From Flavilitoribacter nigricans DSM 23189 = NBRC 102662 (GTDB lineage Bacteria > Bacteroidota > Bacteroidia > Chitinophagales > Saprospiraceae), in contig NZ_PDUD01000013.1 in assembly GCF_002646595.1 (NCBI RefSeq), forward strand, positions 1-64,000: 64,000 nt of DNA, given 5' to 3'. Numbering within the stretch: position 1 is the stretch's first letter; each line of letters starts with the position of its first letter. The notes under the pieces are model-generated. The model had not been told where the DNA came from. It made no database searches and worked only from the letters and a program-made list of their open reading frames with translations. The translations under genes were made by a program, and so were the position numbers. Of the stretch, positions 1 through 9,477 are shown in pieces.

Positions 1-612
1 TGGCTGATCAGGGCTTACCAATCTCTATGGAGCTTGGCAATCCTTTGGCTGATGAGGGCTTACCAATCTCTATGGAGCTTGGCAATCCTTTGGCTGATGA
101 GGGCTTACCAATCTCTATGGAGCTTGGCAATCCTTTGGCTGATCAGGGCTTACCAATCGCTAGGAGCTTGGCAATCCTTTGGCTGATCAGGGCTTACCAA
201 TCGCTAGGAGCTTGGCAATCCTTTGGCTGATGAGGGCTTACCAATCTCTATGGAGCTTGGCAATCCTTTGGCTGATGAGGGCTTACCAATCTCTATGGAG
301 CTTGGCAATCCTTTGGCTGATGAGGGCTTACCAATCTCTATGGAGTTTGGCAATCCTTTGGCTGATGAGGGCTTACCAATCTCTATGGAGCTTGGCAATC
401 TTTTTGGCTTATCAGGGCTTACCGATCTCTATGGAGCAGCGCAATCTTTTTGGCTGATCAGGGCTTACCAATCTCTAGGAGCTTGGCAATCCTTTGGCTG
501 ATCAGGGCTTACCGATCTCTATGGAGCAGCGCAATCTTTTTGGCTATCAGGGCTTACCAATCTCTAGGAGCTTGGCAATCCTTTAGCTTGGCAATCCTTT
601 GGCTTAGCAATC
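1..612. repeat. 45-bp minisatellite (VNTR), about 13 units
   Basis: Tandem units start at 1, 46, 91, 136, 180, 224, 269, 314, 359, 405, 451, 495 and 541, with a decayed end to about 612. Unit length varies from 43 to 46. There are two unit types: most carry GAGCTTGGCAATCCTT, while those starting at 405 and 495 carry GAGCAGCGCAATCTTTTT. Each unit is itself two diverged halves (GGGCTTACCAATCTCT and GAGCTTGGCAATCCTT). The array stops about 20 nt past the stop codon of the M16 peptidase gene and continues beyond the left edge. Units of 45 leave all frames open, which makes spurious reading frames; the 43, 44 and 46 units break them, so I read the array as non-coding. Confidence 0.95.
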
Positions 613-632
613 TACAACCGATCAAATTACCC

Positions 633-3461
633 TCACTCCAAAGGCACCGTATTATTGATCAGCACCGGATCACCGAAGCCCAGCGCCTGCAGGCGATCCA
701 GTTGGGTATTGGCATCGCCGACCACCAGCCAGATCATTTTATCCGGATCGAGGTATTCCTGCACCAGCGTGCGGATGCGGTCGGTCGTCATGTTTCTGAC
801 AATGCTTTCCCGGTTCTTTACATAATCGTATTCCCAATCGTAGGCGCTGATATCTTCCAGCATGCCCAGTTTGGCCCGGGCGGTCTCGAAGGCACGGGCG
901 TTACTTTTGATCAGGAAGCCTTTGGTCGTTTCGAGGTCCTTTTCGGTATAGCCGGTCCCGTAGTTCTCCAGGATCTCCTTGATCAGTTCGAGGGATTCCA
1001 GCGTAACATTACTGCGCACGCCACTGGAAATGGTGAAGGGGCCGACCGCATCCGTACCGCTGAATCCCGACCGGATGCCGTAGGTATAACCTTTGCCCTC
1101 GCGGAGTTGCTGGGTAAGCTGGGAAGCAAAACCGCCACCACCCAGAATGTAGTTCATCACGGTTGCTTCGTAGTAACTGGAATCGGTAGCGGCCAGGGCG
1201 GGATAACCCACTCGCAGTACGGACTGTTTGGCGTCCGGTACATCGTAAAAATAGACCTGGGATGCTTCCGGCTGATCGGGAATTTCCGCGTCCGGAATAG
1301 CGACCGGTTTGGCCGCCCATTTGTCGGCCAGGTCCTGCAACGAACGGATGGCATCCGCCTGGCTGATATCTCCGACAATGTGCATGCGCGCAACGGAAGG
1401 GGAGAGGTACTGCTCGTAGTATTGACGAAGGTCCGCTATGGTAATGGCGTGCACCGTGCCCATCGTACCGAGAATATTTTTGGCTCGGACGTTGTCATTG
1501 CCGTAGATCAGGCGATCGTAGGCAATCGCGGCAATAGCGTTGGGATTCGCCTGCTGTTGCTGCAACTGGCTGGTCACCTGCTGCACGGCGAGCGTGAATT
1601 CGGACTCATCCCAGCGCGGTTCGAGCAGGATCTCTTCCAGCAGATCGATCGTCTGCCGGTAGTTTTTCGCCAGGGTGTTGCCCCGGATGGTAATGTTCTC
1701 TTTTTCGGCCGATACATTGATGGACGCGCCGAGTTGCTCGATCGCCTCTTCCAGTTCTAGGGGTGTTTTATTTTGGGTACCCTTGGTCATCATATTGGCC
1801 AGCAGGTTGGCTACGCCCAGTTTGTCGAAGCTTTCCAGTAGTTGTCCGCCGTCGATCACCAGGGTGAACTGGACCAGTGGGACCTCGTTATTCTCAATGC
1901 CGTAAACTTCCAGCCCGTTTTTGAGTTCTTCCTCCCATACTTCAGGCGTGCTCACTTCGGGGCTGTCGCCGTAGGGCGGTTCCTGGCTGCGGTCGAAGGT
2001 GGAAGGGGTCGGTTCGTAGGTAGCTGCAATGGAGGGGTCGAACGTTTCCTCCGCTCCGATGATGATCTCTTCTTCCACCACTTCCGCCTGGCTGGAGCCT
2101 TCGAGTGCCAGCTCCAGTTTGCCTTTGGGGACAAAACTGGTGGCCACGAAGTTCTTGCCTTTGATGTACTGCTCGTATACCCGCATGACATCTTCGGTGC
2201 TCACCGCGAGGATACTTTCAATATCGTCCTCGATAAAACCCGGATCATCGGTGAAAATATTGTACTGGGCCAGTTGGAATCCCTTTCCCAGCACGCTGGA
2301 CAGGCCGTTGTAGAAACGGGTTTCCTGTCCGGCTTTGATTCGATCCAGATCACTTTCGGAGATCCCTTCGGCTTCAAATTTGGCGAAAGCCGTTTCGATG
2401 GCGGCCATTACGGTATCGAGATCGGTATCAGCGAAAGCCCGTACACTGAGGTGGGTTTGGCCGGCCAGTTCGGATTCCCGGTTGTACATGCTCACATCGG
2501 AGGTCAGTTGTTGCTCCTCCACCAGTACCTGGTAAAAGGGCGCCTTTTTGCCGTCGGACAGATAGCGCGTCAGCACGGTAAGCGGATAGGAGTCCGGATG
2601 GTACATCTCCACAGTTGGCCAGGCCAGGGTGAGTTCGGGAAGGCGGGCAAAATTGTCCTCGTGGTAGAGTTTGACCATTTCGTCTATCCGGCCGGGGCGT
2701 TTGGGCAGCGGTTCGACCGCTTCGCCGCGGGGTATTTCATCGAAGTATTTTTTCACCCAGCTTTTGGCCTGCTCTACGTCAAAATCTCCGGAGATGACGA
2801 GCGTGGTATTGTTGGGCACATACCAGCGGTTGAAAAACTGTTTCACATCATCGAGGGTGGCTCTCTGCAGATCATCCAGGGAACCGATCACCTGCCAGTT
2901 GTAGGGGTGATCTTCCGGGTAAAGGTTTTTATCGATCACATAGCTGGTATGTCCGTAGGGGCGGTTGTCATAACTTTGCCGCTTTTCATTTTTGACCACC
3001 TGTTTCTCCTTGGCCAGTACGTGCTCGGTAACAGTATTGATGAACCATCCCAGTTTATCGGCTTCCGCCCAGATCATTTTCTCCAGGGCGTCTTTGGGCA
3101 CCGTCTGGAAGTAGTTGGTCCGGTCGCGGGAAGTGGAACCGTTGGCACCGGAACCGCCGATGCGGGCGCTCATCTTGTCGAGTCCGCCTTTGCCCAGGTT
3201 TTCCGATTCGAGAAACAACAGGTGCTCAAAGAGGTGGGCAAATCCGGTGCGGCCGGTCACTTCGCGGGCCGAGCCGACGTGGGCCGTCAGCGCAACCGCC
3301 ACTACGGGATCCGAGCGGTCGACGTGCAGGATCACATCGAGCCCGTTATCCAGTTCAAACTTTTCATTTTCAATGGTAAATTCGGTGGTCGTCTCTTTTT
3401 CGGGAGTCTGGCAGGCAAATACGGCCAGCAAGAGCAGGCCAAGAACGATTTTCGCATTCAT
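633..3461 (-). CDS. M16 family zinc metallopeptidase lipoprotein (two-domain, pitrilysin/insulinase-like)
   Basis: 942 aa. Residues 1-17 form a lipoprotein signal (LLAVFAC, Cys17), so the protein is probably anchored in the cell envelope. The inverted zinc motif HxxEH is at residues 76-80 (HLFEH) and the third ligand is probably E159 (KNEK), the spacing expected for active M16 enzymes. A second, inactive-type M16 half follows from about residue 500 and contains the GKGYTYGIRSGF segment typical of the partner domain. Active and inactive halves on one chain are the usual layout of long Bacteroidota M16 proteins, which degrade peptides outside the cytoplasm. The gene stands alone: the minisatellite lies directly after its stop, and a gap without a clear gene lies upstream. 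The peptide substrate cannot be read from the sequence. Confidence 0.93.
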   Translation of the reverse strand: MNAKIVLGLLLLAVFACQTPEKETTTEFTIENEKFELDNGLDVILHVDRSDPVVAVALTAHVGSAREVTGRTGFAHLFEHLLFLESENLGKGGLDKMSARIGGSGANGSTSRDRTNYFQTVPKDALEKMIWAEADKLGWFINTVTEHVLAKEKQVVKNEKRQSYDNRPYGHTSYVIDKNLYPEDHPYNWQVIGSLDDLQRATLDDVKQFFNRWYVPNNTTLVISGDFDVEQAKSWVKKYFDEIPRGEAVEPLPKRPGRIDEMVKLYHEDNFARLPELTLAWPTVEMYHPDSYPLTVLTRYLSDGKKAPFYQVLVEEQQLTSDVSMYNRESELAGQTHLSVRAFADTDLDTVMAAIETAFAKFEAEGISESDLDRIKAGQETRFYNGLSSVLGKGFQLAQYNIFTDDPGFIEDDIESILAVSTEDVMRVYEQYIKGKNFVATSFVPKGKLELALEGSSQAEVVEEEIIIGAEETFDPSIAATYEPTPSTFDRSQEPPYGDSPEVSTPEVWEEELKNGLEVYGIENNEVPLVQFTLVIDGGQLLESFDKLGVANLLANMMTKGTQNKTPLELEEAIEQLGASINVSAEKENITIRGNTLAKNYRQTIDLLEEILLEPRWDESEFTLAVQQVTSQLQQQQANPNAIAAIAYDRLIYGNDNVRAKNILGTMGTVHAITIADLRQYYEQYLSPSVARMHIVGDISQADAIRSLQDLADKWAAKPVAIPDAEIPDQPEASQVYFYDVPDAKQSVLRVGYPALAATDSSYYEATVMNYILGGGGFASQLTQQLREGKGYTYGIRSGFSGTDAVGPFTISSGVRSNVTLESLELIKEILENYGTGYTEKDLETTKGFLIKSNARAFETARAKLGMLEDISAYDWEYDYVKNRESIVRNMTTDRIRTLVQEYLDPDKMIWLVVGDANTQLDRLQALGFGDPVLINNTVPLE

Positions 3462-4142
3462 TTAATAAAATTTTACAAAGGATTTAAAACTTCCGGCCGT
3501 TGGTACGGGCGCCTTTGGGCACGATCCGAACCGGCCGGAACGGCAAAATGTCCCGCTTCAATTTTTTCTTAATCCATTCCGTTTGCAGAATACAGTTGAT
3601 GTTGCGGCAGAAACGAATGGTACTGGGATCCTAAAATGGGCCATCATTGCCCTTTTCCAGGCGAATGCCTGCTTGCAGATAGGGGCGAAAGTGCCCAAAA
3701 GATGCACAAAATGCCGGAGAATGCATTTAAAGTTCCCTGAAAAATCCAATTGCGTAGATCAATTCCGCGCAAAGGACGACCAAACGGGGAGACGATGGTG
3801 ATGGCCCGAAGGCCATTGTGCGAAAACTACATTCACGAACGGAGCATCTACCGCTGTTGAATGCTGCGTTGCCTTCCAAACACCAATCTGATTTTCAACA
3901 GATTCCGGGGGTGGGGGCGGTTTACCGGATCAAGCGATTAAACAGCGCCAAAGCCCGGAGGAAGTGCATCCATAATGCAGAAATTTCGTATACCGTTACG
4001 GAACCGAATGGAATGTCCGGTACAATTATAATCCGATCCGGCCCAGATAGAAAAGTTGTAATTAATAATATTTTGAACTAGATTTGCGCCTTCATTATGA
4101 ACGATGTCAGAAATTAATAAGCAAATTATCGGTACGGAGTTT
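3462..4142. other. intergenic, no supported gene
   Basis: Short frames at 3583-3801 (+) and 3818-4081 (+) lack a signal, a domain or a recognisable composition, and I do not accept them as genes. The M16 promoter should lie in the first 100 nt, but I see no clear TAnnTTTG box. Confidence 0.4.
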
Positions 4143-4502
4143 ATGAAGTGGGTGGTAATACCCTACCTCCTGCTGATCTCCTTTGGGAGCTTCGCTGAAC
4201 AGGGCGCCCCCCAGGGTATTCCTGTCGCGGCCGGCATCCAGGCGCTGGAGGCGCACCAGGGGGCAAGCTACAGGCTCCTCGCCTCCGATCTGACATCATC
4301 TCATAATATCCTGGAGTACGTTGAGATAGAATTGGATGAAAACGATAATGATCACCATTATCTAGACCGGGAAGTATCCCAACCGCCATCTCCAGTACTG
4401 GTTCCCAATAAAACAACCAGAGCCTTTTTCTTCCCTCCGAAGAGAAAGATCAAACTATTCATCCTCTACCTTTCCTGGAAATCTTTCCTGCACTTCTTAT
4501 AG
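4143..4502 (+). CDS. small secreted protein of unknown function
   Basis: 119 aa from the ATG at 4143; an in-frame ATG at 4104 would add 13 residues before the signal peptide. Residues 1-18 look like a Sec signal (MKWVVIPYLLLISFGSFA). The mature part has an acidic stretch (ELDENDNDHHYLD) and ends in a basic-hydrophobic tail (KRKIKLFILYLSW). I recognise no family. The signal peptide and the charge pattern are the only arguments for a real gene. It stands alone between two long non-coding gaps. Confidence 0.4.
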   Translation: MKWVVIPYLLLISFGSFAEQGAPQGIPVAAGIQALEAHQGASYRLLASDLTSSHNILEYVEIELDENDNDHHYLDREVSQPPSPVLVPNKTTRAFFFPPKRKIKLFILYLSWKSFLHFL

Positions 4503-4757
4503 AAAAGCCGAACCCGGCTTTTGCAATTGAGCATGACCATAGCAAGGGCTTAGCCGTTGGCTTTTAATACAGATTAAATGCCTGCTGTGAGCCATTTGGT
4601 ATTCGCCAATTTAGGAACTGTTTTAAATTTTTAATGCCGGACTGCTGTTGCTTTGTAAATTGATTTCCGGGTTTTTCCTCTTTCGCCCGTACTAGTTTAT
4701 ACCGGGGCCGACCCGAGGAAGATACTTCCGTTCTGAATTTACAGCGTACTATTTATA

Positions 4758-4800
4758 CTGACGTAAAGTGGTTGGAAGATCAAAAACCACTTTAAGTCGG
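4758..4800. repeat. palindromic dispersed repeat, copy 1
   Basis: CTGACGTAAAGTGGTT and AACCACTTTAAGTCGG form a stem of about 16 bp with few mismatches around an 11-nt loop. It shares its arms and flanks (TATA before, GGAAATACC after) with the copies at 20716-20760 and 37055-37120. It lies in the 537-nt gap before the RND operon (4503-5039), where I see no gene. It could also act as a terminator for the small gene upstream, but there is no T run. Confidence 0.7.
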
Positions 4801-5039
4801 AAATACCTTCCCCTAACCTCCTTACCACCGGCTTTTACATCCCGATCCCCCCCTTTACCGGCCCGCATAAAACTTGCAAGCGTCTGTCCGGTAATCAATG
4901 GGGCGGAATAGATCTGGGACCCTGAGTTCGTCAGCAGTCAGAAACCTTAAAGCAGTTCCATATCCATTGTACTTATTTCAAGCATAACCTCCCGAAGGTT
5001 GTGTGCAATTCGTATGAACTCTTATCAATTTATAATAGC

Positions 5040-6215
5040 ATGAAATTTCATCACACAGTACTGTGCCTGATTGTTTTAGTTTTTTGTGCAAGTTGTCAGC
5101 ATGATAACGGATCAGTATCACCTGAAGGTGAATCTCGCCACGGTTCGGAAAATGAATCCCACGGCGGGGAACATCATACCGGGGTTCTGGAGATCAGTAG
5201 TCCCATCAAAAAAGATACGCTCTACTACGACGAATTTGTCTGTCAGATCAAAGCACACCAACATATCCAGCTGAAAACGCTGGAAGAAGGATATCTCGAA
5301 AAAATACTTGTCGACGAAGGGCAGGTCGTAAAAAAAGGACAGCTCCTGTTTGAGATCCAGCCGACCATTTATCTGGCGGAAATTCAAAAAGCCCGGGCCG
5401 AAGTGCTCCAGGCGGAGGCTGAGAAGGAAAAGACCGGTATCGAGGTGCAGAACCTGAAGGCGCTGGTGGACAGCAACATCGTATCCAAAAATGAGCTGAT
5501 GCTCGCGGAAGCGGAAATGCACAAGGCCGAAGCGCATCTGGATAACGCCAAGGCGGAGCTCAACCTCATGGAAGCGCACCTCCAGTTCACCAAGATACGG
5601 GCACCCTTCAACGGAACGATCGGTAGATTCGAAGAGATCCGGCTGGGATCACTGCTCGAAGAAGGGGAGGAGTTGACCACGCTCACCGATAACAGCGACA
5701 TGTGGGTCTACTTCAACGTACCCGAAGCGGTTTATCTGGATTATATTCAGCATCCGTCCGAAGCCTCTGCTTTGGAACTGCAACTGGCTAACAAGCAAAT
5801 CTTTGATCACAAAGGGAAGATAACCGCCGTCGAAGCGGTCTTTGATAACACTACCGGTACGCTGCCTTTCCGGGCTACTTTCCAAAACCCACAACGGTTG
5901 CTGCGGCACGGACAAACCGGTAATATTCTGTGGCCCAATGAACTGCAGAATGCAGTATTCATTCCCCAGAAAGCGACTTACGAAGTGCTGGAGAAACGCT
6001 ATGTATTTGTCGTTGATGATGCCGGTAAGGTTACTTCCAGAGAAATCAAGATTGCCACTGAACTGGATAACGTCTATGTCGTATCGGAAGGGCTGAGCCT
6101 GGACGATAAGTTCCTCATCGAAGGACTGAGGCAGGTAAAGAACGGCGACAAGATCGAGTTCGAATACCGGGATCCCATCGAGGTCTTCAATGAATTGAAA
6201 CTCCACGCAGAATAG
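5040..6215 (+). CDS. RND efflux periplasmic adaptor (membrane fusion protein)
   Basis: 391 aa from the ATG at 5040; an upstream ATG at 5001 would put 13 residues before the signal and is less likely. The start MKFHHTVLCLIVLVFCASC looks like a lipoprotein signal. A biotinyl-lipoyl half (LKTLEEGYLEKILVDEGQVVKK), a helical hairpin rich in Ala/Glu/Lys, the second lipoyl half (FTKIRAPFNGTIGR) and a beta-barrel domain follow in the standard HlyD/AcrA order. A Gly/His/Glu-rich linker follows the lipid anchor. It would link the inner membrane pump to the outer membrane channel. First gene of a three-gene operon, 24 nt before the permease. Confidence 0.93.
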   Translation: MKFHHTVLCLIVLVFCASCQHDNGSVSPEGESRHGSENESHGGEHHTGVLEISSPIKKDTLYYDEFVCQIKAHQHIQLKTLEEGYLEKILVDEGQVVKKGQLLFEIQPTIYLAEIQKARAEVLQAEAEKEKTGIEVQNLKALVDSNIVSKNELMLAEAEMHKAEAHLDNAKAELNLMEAHLQFTKIRAPFNGTIGRFEEIRLGSLLEEGEELTTLTDNSDMWVYFNVPEAVYLDYIQHPSEASALELQLANKQIFDHKGKITAVEAVFDNTTGTLPFRATFQNPQRLLRHGQTGNILWPNELQNAVFIPQKATYEVLEKRYVFVVDDAGKVTSREIKIATELDNVYVVSEGLSLDDKFLIEGLRQVKNGDKIEFEYRDPIEVFNELKLHAE

Positions 6216-6239
6216 TCAATCACCAAAAGGATTTTTATT

Positions 6240-9200
6240 ATGTTTCAGAATATATTAAAGAGACCGGTATTGGCTATTGTAATGTCGATAGCTACGGTCT
6301 TTGTGGGTTTACTGGCGCTTTACCAGTTGCCCATCTCTCAGTTTCCCTCCATTGCTCCCACTACGGTCAACATATTTGTGGCCTATCCCGGCTCCAGTGC
6401 GGATGTATTGATCAAATCGACCATCATCCCCCTGGAAACCGCCATTAACGGCGTGCCGGGCATGCGTTACATCGCTTCGGATGCAACCAGTGCCGGGGAA
6501 GGGACCATTCGGATCATCTTCGAACCCGGTACCGATCCGAACGAGGCTATGGTACAGGTTAAGACCCGGGTGGACCAGGTCATGCCGAATTTACCGCCAC
6601 TGGTGCAGCGGGAAGGGGTACAGGTTACCCCCATCCAGCCCAGTATGTTATTGTACGTCAACCTGGCCGGCGAGGAGGGCGGCAGTGTTGACGAAAAGTT
6701 CCTCTACAACTACGCTTATACCAAGATCGTCCCGGAACTCCAACGGATTAACGGTATCGCCCGGGCCGATATCCTGGGGGCGCGTAAGTACGCCATGCGG
6801 ATCTGGCTCAAACCGGACCGGATGCGTGCCTATAAGATCTCGGCGGAAGAGGTGATGGAAGCCCTGGAAGAACAGAGCTTTATCGGTCGCCCGGGGCGAC
6901 TGGGGCAGAGCTCGGGTATCACCGCCCAGTCCAAAGAATTCGTACTGAACTACGCAGGTCGGTACAATACAGCTGAGCAGTACAAGGAGATCATTATGAA
7001 AAGTACCGAGGAAGGACAACAGGTCAAACTCGGTTCCATTGCGGAAATTGAATTAGGGAGTGAGTTCTTTGACATTTACTCCAACCTGGACGGGCAACCT
7101 TCTTCCTCCATTGTACTTAAACAGACCTTGGGGAGTAACGGTAGCCGGGTAATCGAAGCCGTTAAGGAAAAAATGAAGGAACTGGAACGGGATTTCCCCA
7201 CCGGGATCTCCTACCAGTACAGTTACGATGTATCGAAATTCCTGGATGCGTCCATCGAGCAGGTAACCCACACCATCCGGGATGCCTTTATCCTGGTGGC
7301 GCTGGTGGTATTCCTCTTTTTGGGCGACTGGCGGGCCACCCTTATCCCGATCCTGGCCGTGCCGGTATCGCTGGTCGGGGCCTTTTTCTTCATCCAGATG
7401 TTCGGGATGTCGATCAACCTGATCACCCTGTTTGCCCTGGTACTGGCCATCGGTATCGTGGTGGACAACGCCATTGTGGTGGTGGAGGCCGTATACGCCA
7501 AGATGGAAGAAGATCCGCACATCACGCCCTACAAAGCGACCCAGTCGGCTATGGGTGAATTGAGTGGGGCCATCATCGCCATTACGCTGGTGATGACTTC
7601 CGTTTTTGTACCCATTGCCTTTATGACCGGACCGGTCGGGGTATTTTATCGGCAGTTCTCGATTACCATGGCGAGTTCGATCGTGATCTCGGGGGTAATA
7701 GCATTGACCCTGACTCCGGTACTTTGTGCCATGTTCCTCAAAAACCACCACGGCAAGCGCAAGAAGTCCTGGTTCGACCGCTTTATCGACAGCTTCAACC
7801 GCCTGTTTGAAAAACTTACCGGAGGGTACGTAAAGATCCTCAATAAGATCGTGGCCCGTCGCCTGTTCACTTTTGGGGTACTGGCCCTGTTCATCTTCGG
7901 GGTAGTTTATACCAACAAGATCCTGCCGGCCGGTTTTGTACCCAGTGAAGACCAGGGTACCATTTACGCGATCATTCAGACGCCTCCCGGTTCCACCCTG
8001 GAACAGACCAATGATGTAGCCCGGAAACTGCAAAAAATTGCGGAAGAAGTGGAAGATGTAGAGTCCGTTACCTCGCTGGCGGGGTACGAGATCATGACCG
8101 AAGGACGCGGTTCCAATGCCGGTACCTGTCTGATCAACCTCAAGCCCTGGTCAGAACGCGATAAGGATGTACTGGAGATCATCGAAGAGCTCGAAGAAGA
8201 GACTCGTAACCTGGGGGCCATCATCGAATATTTCGAACCACCGGCCGTACCGGGATTCGGATCATCGGCCGGTTTCTCTCTCCGGATGCTGGATAAAACC
8301 GACGCTACGGATTACCACGAATTTGACCAGATCAACCAGGACTTCCTCAACGCACTGCGGGAACGGAAGGAGCTGACGGGTTTATTCACTTTCTATGCGG
8401 CCAATTATCCGCAGTACGAACTGGAATTTGATAACCAGGCCGCGATGCAAAAAGGAGTATCCATGGGGGACGCCATGGAAAACCTGAACATCCTGATCGG
8501 TAGTACCTACGAGCAGGGTTTCATCCGGTTTGGGCGCTTTTTCAAAGTGTATACCCAGGCTGCGCCCGAATACCGCAGATTTATTTCCGACCTGGATGAA
8601 TATTTCGTGAAAAACGAAGAAGGGGAAATGGTCCCTTATTCGGCCTTTATGAAATACAAGGAAACCCAGGGACCCAACGAGATCACGCGTTACAACCTCT
8701 ACAACTCGGCATCGATCCGGGGGCTGCCCGCTCCGGGCTATACCACGGGCGATGCGATCAAAGCCATTGAGGAGGTATCCAGTGAAACCCTGCCACGGGG
8801 CTTCGATATTGCCTGGGAAGGTTTGTCTTACGACGAAGCCCGACGGGGGAATGAGTCCATTTACATCTTCCTGGTAGTGGTCTTCTTTGTGTATCTGGTA
8901 CTCGCAGCGCAGTACGAGAGTTTCGTTCTGCCCCTGGCGGTTCTGCTTTCGTTGCCGATCGGGATATTCGGTACCTTTTTGCTGCTGAAACTGATGGGAT
9001 TGGCCAATGACGTTTACGCGCAGATCGGGATGATCATGCTGGTGGGATTGCTCGGGAAAAACGCGGTACTGATCGTGGAATTCGCCGTGCAAAAGCACAA
9101 CGAAGGAGCAACTATCCTGAACGCAGCCATCGAGGGTGCCAAAGTGCGTTTCCGACCCATCCTGATGACCTCTTTTGCCTTTATTGCCGGTCTGATCCCA

Positions 9201-9476
9201 TTGGTCCTGGCCCACGGTGCGGGAGCAATCGGTAACCGGACGATCGGTTCGGCCTCGCTCGGCGGGATGTTGATCGGTACGGTCTTCGGGGTCCTCATCA
9301 TACCCGGCCTGTACTACATACTGGCCAAACTGGTAGAGGGTAGAGACCTGCTGAAAGGAGAGTCCCATATCCCGGTATCGGAAATCTTCGGCAACGAGCC
9401 CAGCAAAGCTTCGCTGTTGAAGAAAATCGCAAAATTGGACGTTTTGCTCAAAGCGCGAAACCGTAAAAAAAATTAG
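6240..9476 (+). CDS. RND multidrug efflux permease, HAE-1 (AcrB-like) family
   Basis: 1078 aa, close to AcrB (1049 aa). It starts MFQNILKRPVLAIVMSIATV (first membrane helix), has the first large periplasmic loop to about residue 340, then helices 2-6 (about 345-500), a second loop and helices to about 1040. The proton-relay motif in helix 4 reads VVDNAIVVVE with Asp409 followed by Asn, where AcrB has Asp-Asp. VLAAQYESFVLPLAVLLSLPIG and the LLGKNAVLIVEFA motif of helix 10 are present. It drives substrate export with the proton-motive force. Only 1 nt separates its stop from the start of the outer membrane factor gene. The substrate is unknown; aromatic or amphiphilic compounds are usual for the family. 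Confidence 0.96.
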   Translation: MFQNILKRPVLAIVMSIATVFVGLLALYQLPISQFPSIAPTTVNIFVAYPGSSADVLIKSTIIPLETAINGVPGMRYIASDATSAGEGTIRIIFEPGTDPNEAMVQVKTRVDQVMPNLPPLVQREGVQVTPIQPSMLLYVNLAGEEGGSVDEKFLYNYAYTKIVPELQRINGIARADILGARKYAMRIWLKPDRMRAYKISAEEVMEALEEQSFIGRPGRLGQSSGITAQSKEFVLNYAGRYNTAEQYKEIIMKSTEEGQQVKLGSIAEIELGSEFFDIYSNLDGQPSSSIVLKQTLGSNGSRVIEAVKEKMKELERDFPTGISYQYSYDVSKFLDASIEQVTHTIRDAFILVALVVFLFLGDWRATLIPILAVPVSLVGAFFFIQMFGMSINLITLFALVLAIGIVVDNAIVVVEAVYAKMEEDPHITPYKATQSAMGELSGAIIAITLVMTSVFVPIAFMTGPVGVFYRQFSITMASSIVISGVIALTLTPVLCAMFLKNHHGKRKKSWFDRFIDSFNRLFEKLTGGYVKILNKIVARRLFTFGVLALFIFGVVYTNKILPAGFVPSEDQGTIYAIIQTPPGSTLEQTNDVARKLQKIAEEVEDVESVTSLAGYEIMTEGRGSNAGTCLINLKPWSERDKDVLEIIEELEEETRNLGAIIEYFEPPAVPGFGSSAGFSLRMLDKTDATDYHEFDQINQDFLNALRERKELTGLFTFYAANYPQYELEFDNQAAMQKGVSMGDAMENLNILIGSTYEQGFIRFGRFFKVYTQAAPEYRRFISDLDEYFVKNEEGEMVPYSAFMKYKETQGPNEITRYNLYNSASIRGLPAPGYTTGDAIKAIEEVSSETLPRGFDIAWEGLSYDEARRGNESIYIFLVVVFFVYLVLAAQYESFVLPLAVLLSLPIGIFGTFLLLKLMGLANDVYAQIGMIMLVGLLGKNAVLIVEFAVQKHNEGATILNAAIEGAKVRFRPILMTSFAFIAGLIPLVLAHGAGAIGNRTIGSASLGGMLIGTVFGVLIIPGLYYILAKLVEGRDLLKGESHIPVSEIFGNEPSKASLLKKIAKLDVLLKARNRKKN

Positions 9477-9477
9477 C

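Noticed and set aside
27-501. Overlapping frames in the minisatellite on both strands (15-residue repeats such as MELGNPLADEGLPIS)
   Set aside because: A 45-nt period keeps any frame open; the 43, 44 and 46 units break each frame, and there is no start signal or family.
1-612. CRISPR array
   Set aside because: Units are adjacent with no unique spacers, and no cas gene is near.
1842-3572. Long plus-strand frame opposite the M16 gene
   Set aside because: It is the mirror of a well-supported coding gene; composition and domains belong to the minus strand.
3583-4081. Two short plus-strand frames upstream of the small secreted gene
   Set aside because: No signal, domain or recognisable composition.
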